From Anopheles merus (Eukaryota; Arthropoda; Insecta; Diptera; Culicidae), in assembly GCF_017562075.2 (NCBI RefSeq), contig NC_054084.1, forward strand, positions 48,258,697 to 48,322,696: a stretch of DNA of 64,000 bases, written 5' to 3'. Shown one piece after another: positions 1 to 19,887 of the stretch; the first letter of the stretch is position 1, and every line of letters begins with the position of its first letter. The notes beneath the pieces were generated by a model. It had not been told where the DNA came from. It saw only the letters and a program-made list of their open reading frames with translations, and did no database searches. The translations under genes were made by a program, and so were the position numbers.

Positions 1-3000
1 CCGGTTGTCGTGGGAGGGGGCCGTGCATTTGACAAAAACTTAGGAAAGGTGAACACACGCCGGGATAGGTATTCAACGCATTGAGTAACACCGCACGTAC
101 TGGATAGTTGGATTTGAAAGAGCATTAAAGAAATACTTCTAACCACCAGCATTTTTTCAAGCAACAATTGAAGCTCGGCATATATGAGTGGAAGGATTTA
201 CATAATACATACGGAATCAAATCTCTTAAGTTCTTTCCATACACCTGATCGGCCACATCGCTCTTCAGCCGTTGCAGTTGGTGGAGCTGAAAAATGGCCC
301 TACTTACAAGGCCACCAGCTGACGCATGAAGCACAGGTCAGTGCGATCGTCAGAGAAAACTAATTTCCACACCGATAGCGCACTCCGGGGTGGGAGGGTG
401 GTAAAAGTTTTCGGCACTTCTGGAAAGCACTCGCCGATGGCAGCCACACGGATGGTAAAACGTCATTCAACTTACCTAGAAAGTAGAAGAAAGAGAAAGA
501 GAGGTGCGATGAAGAAAGAAAGTTAAAACATAAATAATACTACGAAACTGGCAACGAAATGGAAAACGATTAATTGGTTGGTTCCCTGGCAATTAGTCTC
601 TCGTGAGTGATGGAGGTGAAAAGCTATTACTCTCCTCGTTGCCAAGAGCCGGTGTAGCTGCTACACGCTCGTGATTACGCCCGACGGTTTTGCAGGTGTT
701 TCCCGATGGGGTCGCCCAGCCACGAGGCTTTATCCCTGGTAAGCGTAATTTTCCGTCCCCATTTAAGCCTTTTTGGTATGGGTTGTGGGCGACGAGGGTG
801 AGGTAGGACTGCCAGTTGGCAGTTGGTTTCAGGCCATTATGAGCCCGAACCGGAGGCCGATAGCAATCAAACCACCGGTTGAATTCAATACCCTTAGCTC
901 GTCCTTTTGGTCCGATACGAGGTGACGATAATTGGGCCAGGTTGAATCAACAAAAAAAAAAAGAAGCTGGTAGACCTAAGGAGTTCCCTATTGTGCGTGT
1001 ACCTGGGTGTGCAGGCACGGGCGATGAGTTTATGAACTTTAATCACGTTGATTTGTTTCGTGACAATATTGCTGCCGTGTGACGATGTGATTGGCGATTG
1101 CCAGCCACGTATGCGGAGTGTTTTCGAGTTTGTTTGCGCGACGTCTATACTGTGTTCAACCCGCCACAACTCTCAAAACTTTGCATAAACTGACAGATCC
1201 GGAGGTCACAACTATCAATTAATGGTGCTGGGTTGGTTTGTGTGTGGTTAGCCTTTCTTCTAAATTAAGTAGCAACAATCGCAGATGGTTTATCCAACCA
1301 TAAATCTTCTAATGAAACGTATCGCAGGGTCGTAGTGAAAGTTTAACAAAATAAAACAAAACAAAGAAGCTAGGAAGGAAAGAAATATTCAAAGTATGTA
1401 CGCTCATTATGACCGCCGGTAGTAGTGCTCCCAAGAACGCTTGTAAGGCGTCAATGGAAACATCGTTAAATAGTCCCGCCTCACCAATTTACAGTTGGCA
1501 CGAATAATTAGCGTAAAACCTTCGAGCGACACTAATCATTCGGTAAATCGTTCTGTCGAAAACAAAGGCACGAGCATACGGAAAGGGGGGGGGGGGTAAT
1601 CCGAGGCGAAAACAACAAGGGGAATAGGGAGATTGGACGGAGCATGGGTTTTCTTAATGACGCACACCCGACAGTCCATTCCTCCTCCATATGGAGCACA
1701 TTTCCTGGACGCCAAATTTTCTCAGTCGCCTTGACCCTAATTTTAATGTACTGTGGAACGTGAAATAAAACTCGTGTGCAAACGGCCAAAAAGAGTATGG
1801 ACATTCCACCAGTCAGAGTACGTTCGTGCTCGGGAAATGTTACGGTGTGGGGTGTGGGTACGCACGATTTACATTCGCATTGCCAGTTGGCCACGCGATT
1901 TGCCGACGCCATTATTCCGTTCGTAAATTTTCCTTCTTTATTTCGAACATGGGACCCACCGGCTCAGCTGCAAAGGCGGTACGAAATGGTGCGCGGCGTG
2001 GTGCCAACGATCGGTTGGCGCATTTCCTCGTCTCGAGTGTAATGTTATTCAGCGCTCAGGACGTAGGGCGTAGTATGAGGAAAAGCTTTAAAGGGCCGGT
2101 GACCGGTGTAAGGAGCTTCCGAATAACGTACACTTGGTGCGAGCGCAGCGAAGCATTAGTATGCTGTTTGCTTTACGGATAAGGAGTACCGGGCACCGGG
2201 GTACACGTACCGTTGGTCACTTTTAAGTCGTTCATGATACATAAGTATAAAGATAAAGGCCGCCTGATAAGGAAACTGCTACCCGTTCGAAGTTTGAGCG
2301 TTTGTTGGTCGGTTATTCTGCCGATTGTGTGCTATAAGGTGTGTACCGTTGGACGATTGAGCGTTCGGCCCGTCGGCGAATGGCAAAGTTATGCGAAAGA
2401 AGGAAAAGTTTTGAAAATTGGCTCTCAGTGGTGAAAAGGATTGAGCTAATGCGTTTGCCCAGCCCAGGGATAGATTGCCACCAGAGGTGTGAAACCGATC
2501 GCCAACGACGTCGAAAGGAAAACAGTAGCAATGCAAATGCCCCCGAATGGTTGGCGAATAGTGCCCCCAAAAAGACTCGTACGAGGCTCGCGCGATGTGC
2601 TTTATGCAAAAACACATCCAGCACAAAGTGGAAACAAAATAAACTCAACCCATAAACTCAATTCAGCTTATCATAATCACAGTTCCTGTTGAAACTTTGC
2701 TTAACCGTTGTTCTCGCAATGCACAGTACGGCAGTGTGATGGAAGGAACGGCGCAGACGGTCCAGACGGGTCCGCTGGACACGAAAATCCAAAATAATAC
2801 GAACGGAACGGCACAATAAAGAATATCTCACGAAAATCGGAACCAGTAGCCGTACCCGTGCCGAATGCTAAAGGAAACGGTCTTTATCGTGCTTCGATTT
2901 GAGTTGTTGGAATGGTTTGTTGTGTGCCGATTATATGCATATAGAAGAAGGGTAATAAAACGATTCTAATGCCAGAAACGGGGGGTGGTTCCATCGTTCT

Positions 3001-4937
3001 TCCGTACCGAACGAGTAGTTTCTAGTTCTACACGGTGTGCAATCACAATGATACGACGCCAGGGTCTAAAGTGGTTGGCAGGCCGGATTTCGAAAACGTA
3101 CGACGAAACACGAGAGACGAGCATAACGCTATCCTGTTTCGTTTTGGTGGGCAAAAGACGACCCACACAAGTGGACAGCGTCCAGAACTTAGATCTAAAC
3201 TCCCATCCCAGGGCGTGGACGTCGAGCTTTAGTAGTTTTGGGATAGTGTTTACGGTAGAATTCGGTTGCAAAAGAACCCATCAGCTCGAGTAGTAGGGCA
3301 TATGGCAGCCGGGTGCAGCACCCGATCTCACGGCCGCCGAAATCCCCTAGCGGTACGCAATACCGGGGGCCAAGTGCGGCCATTGAAAATTTAGTACACC
3401 AGATATCAGACAAAACACTCCATAAATCAGTTTATTAGTATAAATATTGATTTCCGGGAGAGAAACGGATTGCCCCGTATCGGAGGCAATAAAAATAGAA
3501 ATTTTATTGGTTCGGGAACTTCATAAATTATTAATTACACCGCCGTGTGCTCTAGCTGTGTTTTGATGTAGCGTGTTCCGGTTGTGTGCGGGGAAAGAAT
3601 GCGCGTATCATGGTCAAGAAGCCGGACGGCTACCCATTCACGCAGCCGAAGCGGACATGCTGTGGTGCGACCAAGGCGGGAAAAAGGCACCGGCGGCTGG
3701 AGAAGCCGGGCCAGCTCACTGGTTCGGATGTCTATTTTTCCACTCTCCCTCAAAAGCTCGGGTCGGGTTTGGAGCGTTTTAATGGATAGCACTTTGGGGT
3801 TGTGCACGCGCTCGCAGCAGTGCAATCGGGAAGAGATATTTTATCGCTTTTTAATGGTTGAAGCGGAATCGACCCCGTTGTTGGGTAGCCGGACGATCGA
3901 CCCCGGGGTATGGCATTGGTTGCAGTAGCAAATCGTTTTGCTGCTATCGCAAATCAGAATGGAAGGTAATATATGGCAAGCTGTTGCTATCGCGATCGCG
4001 CGGCTGGAGGTTTTATTTTCTTTCTCTCTTTCTTCTCTTTATCCTTGGGCGGACCTTGCTGCAACATACCAGAGCCATGTACTAGCGCGATCGGGATGAA
4101 AGTAGGGCGCTCTTGGTTCTCGGTGTGGTAATTAATACCAACAGTCGGTTGTGTCCGGTGAAATGTATTGAGAATCGATTATTACCGAAGACTTATGGCA
4201 AACACAACCACTCGTACGAAAGAGCTGTTTGTGATGATTAAACAATAATTAATAATGCTTTACGTTTGATACCATATCAATTGTGTGGAATAGTAGAGCA
4301 GTGCTATAGTAATTCTAGTAAAACGCTTTTGCTGGCGAATCCGTACATTACCACTCGAGTTAATACTCAGAGGACTTAAATTCGGCCCCCATCGCCCAGC
4401 TAATAGTGTACCGGTTTGTTTTCCTTTTGTGTCCACCGCTTTATTGTGAGGAGTTTACTCATCTAGACCTAATACTCTAATAATCACCTCATTTGCGAAA
4501 AAACGGTTAATTTAAAAAGGAAACTGTCGTTTAATGCCTCGGACCGGGGCATTGGACTCCACCCGTATGCTAAGACTTCTTCCAACAGATGGGCACATTT
4601 TTGGCACCATCTGGCTGCATGGTCGAGTGATACTTTCATAATGAGCTGAAATCCACCAGCTCATCGGCTCAGGCAAACAAATAAAAGAAAAAGAAATGGC
4701 CTATTTAAGCGCTCTACATTTAGAATAAAGATTTTCCCACCATTCGCCTACTCCTGGCCTCCTGGCCGGGGCTCGTCCCATTCTTGTGCCCAGTCCCTTT
4801 AATCCTTTTATGTCAAGGGGCATTTTTTTAATCAGTACCGTTCCACTAGGCTACCCCTCCGCTACAAACCCCCACCAGCGCGAAATTGTCAGAATCATTT
4901 ACATAAAGCAGATAATTGCGCCAAAGGAAGCTTTAGT
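1..4937. other. non-coding stretch, no gene seen
   Basis: Only short open frames without recognisable domains are present. The exception in texture is the G run at 1585-1596. I see no transposon end, tRNA or splice-supported exon. Confidence 0.6.
1585..1596. repeat. G homopolymer (12 G)
   Basis: Twelve consecutive G. This is unusual in this sequence and prone to sequencing error. Confidence 0.9.
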
Positions 4938-6350
4938 TTATCGCGGAACCCGCTGAATGCTGTTGTTCGGGTTTGGTTTGTGGCAGTTATGAAAATCATC
5001 TGTGTACATCCGCGGCGAGGCTCGGTCGGTTAGCTTCGGCCGACTTTTCGCAGCCTTTTTGCGCCCGGTGTCCTGCCCGATGATTGTGGCGGGCCTAATT
5101 ATGAAATCATTAAACCTCCCCCGATAAGGGCGGGTGCGCGTCGTCGTCTTGGTCACGCAAAGCCTTTGACAAAGTTGCTCGGTGATCAGCATATAAGCTG
5201 ACAGTTGGTCCCTTCGAAGATGTGGAGTGGACGGAGCTTGGCTGGTAAAATGGCAAGCGTACCCTGTATAGTTAGTCAGGAAGCAAAAAGTCACTGCCCG
5301 GGTGGATATAATTCGAAAAGCATTAGTATCTTGCAGTGTAATACCACACAACTGGGTTCCCAAAAGCCCTAAGGTTGGGTTTTCTGAAGTGTGAGCACTC
5401 GTCAACGGGAGCGGCCCGCGGTTTTGTCGTGTAAGAGATTCGAGCCGCGCAAAAAGGGACTGATAGAGCGATAAAGCTGTTGGAAAATGGCTGAGAAAGA
5501 GTGAAAAAAAAGGAATAGAACAAGGAAAATTGGCGGGTTGGGAAAATGAAATGAGCGCTGGCCATAAAGATATGTAAAGGCAAGAGAGTAGGCGGATGCG
5601 AGTGTTTATAGAAGGAAAACGAGTGAGAAAAGTTACATCCCAGCTATACAAAGAGAAAGAGACAGAGAGTGGCGGAAGAGCCTGTAAGCGTACAGACGAC
5701 AGATGATACATTAATCAAGCAGACTGGCGCTGACAAGCCGTAAAAGTGTCATGCATCAAATGTGGCGAAAGTGAGCCTAAACTCGTTTTTGGGGGAGATT
5801 CTCTTTTTAAATTTATGACGGCAAGGCAAGGACCTTCCACGGCCGACCGAGAGTGTCGACTTTTGTGGGGGTGAGTGTGTGTGTGTGTAGCTGGCCAAGG
5901 CTCTAGGCGGCTGCTGATGGGCACTGATGGATAGTGATTGTGGCAAAGGATGACAAATGCGGCAGGACACATAGTCGCATGATGACAGTCACCATACGGC
6001 GTAAAACTGGGGAGAGATGGCGATGCTTCGAGAACTGCATCAAACAACCGTGGCATGTTAGCAACGTTCAATGCGGGGCCCTTGTTGGAGCGATTTGATT
6101 TTTCGGTTGCTGATAAGTGGAGTACAGCAGAAAGAACGCTAGAAAGGACCAAACTGGTGAAAGCATGTAACATGAAGTTGGTGTAGGGTACGGCAAAAAA
6201 AGTAAAGGATTTGAAGATGTAATATAAAATCTGAGATAAATTGATTGCAGGGCTGCCGAGAATTTCACTGAAATTGTGTACAAAATTTGTTTGCAGGACT
6301 GGCGGTCCCGTGTGGATGTAGACGGAGACTAAATTTAGATACGAAAACAA
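4938..6350 (-). other. long minus-strand open frame with one internal TGA, probably not a gene
   Basis: The same minus-strand frame is open from 6350 to 4938 except for one TGA at 5717-5715, which is about 470 codons. The predicted product is Ser-, Leu-, Pro- and Thr-rich and has no domain I recognise. The minus strand is strongly pyrimidine-rich over much of 5400-6350, which by itself depletes stop codons. I lean towards a composition effect. A decayed single-exon gene is the alternative. Confidence 0.3.
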
Positions 6351-13060
<6,710 letters not shown>

Positions 13061-16000
13061 ACGCACATACAGATACATACAATTGCTGTGCTCTTTTGTG
13101 CATACTTCGATAGAGAGGGACCGGCCGTCGGCGCTGTGTGTTTATCACCGAGAGGAGGCCACTTCTTAGGATGAAAAGCGCAATAAATAACGAAGGCTCT
13201 GGGTCGAATCAGCACCTCGGAGGAGCAAACGAAACAGTGAACCAAGAGGGAAAGAGAAAACGGCCAAGGATGGTTGGCTGGTCGATTTCCGTTGGGTAAC
13301 ACTGTCAAAAGGCCAAGAGCCGGTGTCACAGTACGGGAAACTGCTGGGCGGAAAGTGGGCCTGGCAAGAACGGTAAGGTGATTTTTCTTCCTTCCGAAAC
13401 AAGAACACTTGCAGCGGCTGGGACATGGGTGGGGCGGGGGCTGGGTGGTAGGCATCAGTAGTAGCCTTGTGCAGGGAAAACTCCGATCGAAAGAAAGCAC
13501 CCATGCTTTGTGGAGTGCGAAGAAACAGGCCGGGAGAGAAGGTCCTAGTAGGAGGTCCCGGTTGGCTGAATGGGTGTCTTTTTTTCGGGTGGGGTGGTAT
13601 CGGTTCTCGAAACACACCAGGCAGACGAGATGATATCTGCTACTCATGATGGAGAAAGTGGCAAGGTGAGACGTGAGTACATTATCTGGTTGATTGGGAT
13701 GAGCGCCATGTGGGTGGTCGTGGGTGGTGGGCGATTTTGGTGCTTTCGGCTTCGATGCGTGATGTTGGGTAATAAATTCTTTCCATAAAGGTGTTCAAAG
13801 CACGCCAAGGCAGGCAGCAGAAAAAGACGGGAAATCGCCGGAAATCAGTCTCAGTTCGCTATGTGTGTGTGCGTGTGTTCATGCGTGGCTGAATGTGCGA
13901 GATGTTTGGTATTGATGGCATTGTGTAACTTCACTCATCCGCTTTAGCTTCCCAACGGTGACTCCATTCGATCGAATTCCTCCCCACCGCACACCCCACT
14001 AGAGGAAAGGAAGGCAGCCAGATGGCAATAGGATGCCGCTCACCCGGGCACAGACAAGGACGCGAACGTCACGCTGGTTCGGAAGCAAACAATAGATTCA
14101 GGATGAAGCACTACGCGCCCTGTACACAAGGAGGCGCGCACATGGTAAAGGTAATTTTGCCATTGCCTCTCAAGAACGAGCGGAAGAAAAATGATAATTC
14201 CCTCCCGATCTTTCGATTTCGATGTTTTCGTCTTTCACTGTGCCCGCCCGCACGCTGCTTATCTGTTTTTCCCGACCTGTGCAGCAGACCTACGACTTCC
14301 TAGTTGATTGATAAGCCATCACACACTTTTCCCACTCGACGGCGGGTGGTGCTATTGTTCTGCGACAGCAGTGCACGAAACGGCTTTGGCCAATTCCCAC
14401 GGTCGGAGAAAGGTTTTTCGGTTTCCTTTCGTTACCATACGATGATGGGGCTTGGAATGGATGGGGTTCGTTCGGTGGTTGTGGTTCACTTTTCCGTATC
14501 TAAGACGTTAGGCGATGTAGATTATGAGTAGGTTTAGGGCCGTACGGCTCGTAATGAGTTGGGGGAGATGTTTAATCGCATTTGGGAATGTAAAGTGAAT
14601 GACATTTGGATAAGCTTCTACATTTGCTAGGAATGAGCTGATAGGATAGGCAATCACTGGCATAGAGAGATCATGCGGTATTGTGGATTGTTATTGGCGT
14701 AATACATCATGATGCATATTTGTAATACCGTTTTACTTTCCATCATATGCTAGACAGAAGTTCATTACTTCGTTTTGGTTATATAGGTACAATTTTATGA
14801 ATGATTTGAGCTTGCAGATAAGTTGACAGTTCGGTGTATGTTCTTCTGTATAACCATTAAGTTTCATTCCAATAAATAGACTTTTAAGTCTGTGTGCAGG
14901 AAGAATAATGTTCCATTAATCAGGTCAACTATAACTGTAGCCGCTTGCAATGCAACAGAACGCGTAATTCGAGCGAACGCGGTTTGTAAGTAGAGTCGAA
15001 TCAAAATTCTTTCCACTTTATCGTTATCTAAAGAAACGCTCATTACGCTCACAGTAATAACAATGATTCCGATAGCACTGTTTTATTCTGCGCTAATGGC
15101 AACAATTATCCCGCCTAATGGGCGTTCCACTTTTGTTCCTGCACCAGTTACTCGCATCTTAATAACTTCATCAAACTCAACGCCCAAACCGTTGTACGGT
15201 GGCAACTGCGACTGGCGGCCACGATTGGGCGGGCGGGCTTGCTTTAGTCTTTCTGTCCCCATAATCTTGTAAACAATGGAGACGTTTTATTCAATCATTA
15301 GGAGTGCGAGCTTATAACCGGAGTGAATAAAATCTGTGCACCTCATTTCCACACTCTGGCACCCGTCTGAGAGTACATGTGTATGCGTGTGAGTGTGTCT
15401 TGTGGAGGTAAAAAGGAGCCCACACCCTAGAGATGTACGATCAAACCAGCTGTAAATAGTGCAGCGCTTGGGAGGTGTGCTTTCGGTAAGTGGAGGCATA
15501 ATGTTCTTTAGTTATGTATGCAGCATCGTCAAGTATCTGGCCACTACCGGGCGCTTGTAGTTACTGGCACGGCTCCACAGCCTGTGAATGGGATGCAGCT
15601 TTCATTGGAGTGCAATCGCCGACGCCTTAGCAAAAGAAAATTGCTCTTGAGAGGTGTTTGTTTGGTGCGCTGCAGAGGTATTTCGTGTTACTGCTTGGCA
15701 AAAGCTGTAATAGAGCGAAGTTTTCATTAATGCAGCCCTGGACGTGTACTATTATGCGCACTGTGCGCGAATGTTTATGAAAATGTGAGACGCATTAATG
15801 GTGATAGGGCGCACTGAGAATGGTTGTTGTGTTTGAAAAGAAGTAATGTCATAGTTTACCGCGTAGTGTCACTAATAAAGGTGCTCACACCTTGAGTGGC
15901 GCTTTTATTTGCTCTCGGCTGTGCCTAGACTCAACGGTGGTAGTGAAGCGAAATGAGTGGATGCAGACTGCAAGTGTAATTGCATGGCAATATGATGCGC

Positions 16001-17845
16001 TAACCGTTTCCGGCATGTAAGTGGGGAGATTTAAAAATCGAGCTGTTCTTTGTTTTTTCATGTTTGCAATCTCTTAATTTTTTATGTGGAAAAACATAAA
16101 AGCATACGTTACATAGCGAAAATCAATCTTCTTGCGATGGGCGGAAGCGTATACTAATTTTGTTTCCTCCCACTAATTTTGACTAAACCCCAAGGGAGAA
16201 ACACCAAGTATAACTATGTTTAATTACTGTATATTTATGTGAGAACTAGAGACTCCATTTTAATAACTCTCCGTCGATTGATTCAAACAGCGTTAACCAA
16301 TCGGACTATTGGAGATTTCTCCGGATTTAAAGTGTAAACATTATTAACATTCCTTTGCGCTTGGAATTGTGCGAGAAAGCCTTCGTCGTTTAACACGTAT
16401 GCAATCCGAACACAAATACGGCCACTTTCCATAAAACCCACCCTTTTGCGTGCAGGGCACTAGGTGACCGCGTAAACAACCCAGCAGCGGATGCTGAGGC
16501 GAACACATTCGGCCGTGCTGTAGGGGCATACATAATAATAAAGTATCTCATAATATGATTATTATATGGTGGCATTAAATTTCAATTTTTCCTTCTAGTT
16601 TATTACTTTCGCTTCCTCTATCGGCCGTGCCCGGCTACCGTTTGGGTACGCGGAGGCTAAAGGTAACGTCGCAGGAAATTATATCGTCGTACATGGTTTA
16701 TGCGATCGAACGGGAGAGCAGGAAACTTTCACCCGGCCTTGGAATGCCTAAGAAGCAGAAGGAATCGGGCGGCGGGTATGGTCACACGGTGGAATAATTC
16801 ACCTTGCAAACGAGCCGAAACACAACATTCCATAAGACACATGATCTGGTTTCGGCCCGTTCGGTGTGCGCATGTATATAAAAAAAACTCCCAGTCACGA
16901 AACAGTCAGGTTCGTCAGCATCAGCAGCACCGCCTTAGGTCATGTCACCATTTTATAAAGCCAGCCAGTGTTGCTAGCGTCGTAACGTGTCATCTGTGCG
17001 AGGGTTGCTCGGGAAAAGGGGGCAGGAATTTTATAGTACGAATTAATGTTAACCACCGAAACAGCGAAAGCGCTATGCCGGTGATAGGTTACCCGCTGTT
17101 TGCTGGTTCAAATTACACTATTTTAATACGCTTTTCGCTTGATGGTGTAATGTTAACTTTAGCATGCGCGGCTAAGTTCACACATTAGCTGCCACTCTGC
17201 TTGGGTGGCTGTCGCTAGTGTTTGCGGACGAAGTTCAGTTCAGCATGTTTTAGTTCAGCCCAAACCAACGAACATGATAATTTTGTTGTTTGTATGTGCA
17301 TGTAGCTAATACAGTTGTTTACGACCTCCTACGAGCAGTGTCAACTTATATGGTATAGCTATGTTTACGGTTAAATAGTCATAATACAATGTATCACAAC
17401 ATTTTACACTGAAAGCAAATAAACCCGTCATAGTTTGTATGATTTGATCCGAATAATCATTCCATATTGATCAAACACTGAAGTTTATTTGGGGGAAAAT
17501 CGCAATGTGTCACAATCCGTTGCCACAATACTAGCTACAGTGCAGAAAGCATCGTTAGCGATGGATACGTACTGGAGTATGGCGGTAAATAAGCAAGAAG
17601 TTTGAAAAATGTGAAGGAACACTTTGTTTACTGCATTACTTTGCTGCGACAGTACATTATGCACGGCCCGAGTTACTTGTAGCATTCAATTCTGGCTTTA
17701 CAGTGAATGCTTTAATGACTACAAATAAACGAGCGGTACGATCAACGGTACAAACGGCAACGGGCAGAGCTCGGTCCTCCGGTATATGTATGGGCCGGTG
17801 TGTTAGGTAGGGTAAACTTTTAATAGAAATAATTTTTGCGAGAAA

Positions 17846-17880
17846 ACTAATGAAAATTATGGAAATTCTCCATTCATTAG
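17846..17880. repeat. 35-bp nested inverted repeat with TAAT cores
   Basis: CTAATGA pairs with TCATTAG, and ATGGA pairs with TCCAT inside it, giving a short hairpin with an AATTC loop. The arms are TAAT/ATTA homeodomain core motifs. That may be chance in AT-rich DNA. Confidence 0.6.
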
Positions 17881-19858
17881 CATTAATGGAACGAAATTAA
17901 GTTTGGCAGTGCAGTTCGAGGCGCAGTAAAAGGTACACGACGCTCAGTCTCGATGGAGGAAGGCCTCATTTTCAATGCCTTTTCGTCACTGCTCTTGTGC
18001 GTTGTAATGGCAGCAGCCTAGAAAAGTAGTTGTAGTAAGACATCATGTTAGCGTTTGTAGTATGTGTCCTGAAACGGTGCTGCCTTTCTGGCAGGAAAAT
18101 CGCTACCATTTACCATGACAGCACGTTTCGTCCATCCAGCCTAACAATTGTGTCATTTGCTGTATTGGGCCCTGTGGGTCCAATCCCGAGCAAACCAGTC
18201 TTCTTTCATTCGTTCATTCATTGTTCCGCCTGTTTATGAATGTGTAAATTAATTTTTATATTTTTCTCCAACTTTTCTATGCACCTTGGATGCACCCGAG
18301 AGCAAGAGACACGCTGCTACGGAAATGCAGCCAGGACAGCAACAGCAGCACCGTCCGTGGTACACCAAGAAGCAGCAGCCAAGGCAGAAGAAGTGCAAAA
18401 CCGGAACATCCGGAACAGCTTGTGGCAAGACCAGTCGATCCCAAGCGAAATGGTGGTAATGTAGTTCGAATAGCAGCACCACCACTACCCCCCAATCCCG
18501 GCTGGTCGCTGTGCGCGAGTAATAATGGTGGAATAAAAGAATTTAATTTTAACTTGTGCTGCTCATTCCCAACGGCTTCTAGTCGAATCGAGGATGAAGC
18601 TGCTGAAGTCGAGGATGAAGCAGAAACAAAGGCAGAACGAGCCACGCCGACGCCACATAGCAAAGGGAAATGCTGGAAGCTGACCAGCCGAGCGCGGTTG
18701 AGCAGGGAAATGAAAGAAAAGTGCAATTTCCAGTTGGGAAACTTATTTAAACATCTCGGGAGATAACTTTTTATCCTGTTACACTGCCTGGTGCGAACAC
18801 GGCGGTACACACGGCACAAGTAGGGTGGATTTCCGGTTTCTTTGCCTTTTGTTTCCTGTGCACAACGAGCGGAGCAGGTTTAGGGAGTGAGCGGGCGCAC
18901 CTCGGGAAGGTGGGGACGGGGTTTAGTTAACACGTACGTGCCATGCCCTACGATGCTGTTCTGGTGGTTCCGGCTTCCGGTTGTGACGCCCAACACACTC
19001 TGCTGTTTGCTTTGAGTGTCCTCCGACCGCCGAGTCGGGAACATCGAATGTGGCAACTGGCGGGCGTCTGTGCCTGCTAACGATATCGTTAGCGCTTCAA
19101 TTCCCGCTGAGAGATGGAGCACACGTGCCGGGCGGGCAAGGAGACATGCTAAAGGTTAGTCGTTTAATTGAGTAATGGTGTGAACAGTTAAGCAGTCGCA
19201 ACATAACGAGCTCGGCCACAGACGCGTACACTCCGGTATGGGTACGGATGGGCCACGGCGGGCCGGGTGCATTAGGCAATGGGTGAGAAATACAAAAAAA
19301 GAAACACCCGATGATAAGCGAAGACGTTGGACCGGGGTGAAAGGTTGTTGATGTAGATGGATGATAAGAACTATGCGATATGAAAATTACAAAAACTTTC
19401 ATTGCTGCTCGTCTTTTCTTTCCCTCCCCATCTCGCCACATATCTTTGAAATGGGAAGGGCTTGATGAGTGGTGGCACCAAGAGAAAAATATAGCCATAA
19501 CATAATTGCACATGGTCATGATGGGCACCGAAACTGATCACAAGAATTCATTCCGTGCGCGCGTTTTGTCAAGGATATGTGCGCGTGTGCGCGATAAGCG
19601 CGTGGTGGCCAGCAGCATCAAGAAGAATGCACGCTCCCGAAACGAAAGTCAGTGTGCGTTAGTGCGGGCCGGGAAGATTTATTACCATCCGTGATGCTCG
19701 CAGAGCAAATCGCGAAGTTCGTATGACCAAAGTTTTCCCCAAAGAAAGTAGTGTGGTGGAGCGGTATCTATCGCGCGTAAACTACGCTAAAACTTGCCTC
19801 GCAATAAAATGATAAATGAGAGCTATCCAATCACCACCATCTTCATCATGGCTGCTTA

Positions 19859-19887
19859 CCATCATCATCATCATCATCATCGTCATC
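19859..19887. repeat. (CAT)n trinucleotide repeat
   Basis: About nine CAT units, the last ones varied as CGTCAT. It gives a His or Met run in flanking frames. Confidence 0.85.

Noticed and set aside
14585..14595. GGAATGTAAAG, matching the 5' part of miR-1
   Set aside because: The match stops after 11 bases, and the flanks do not form a precursor hairpin that I can see.
18277..18819. Overlapping 158- and 180-codon frames on opposite strands
   Set aside because: The region is CAG/CTG-rich, which keeps both strands open. Neither product shows a domain, signal peptide or splice context.
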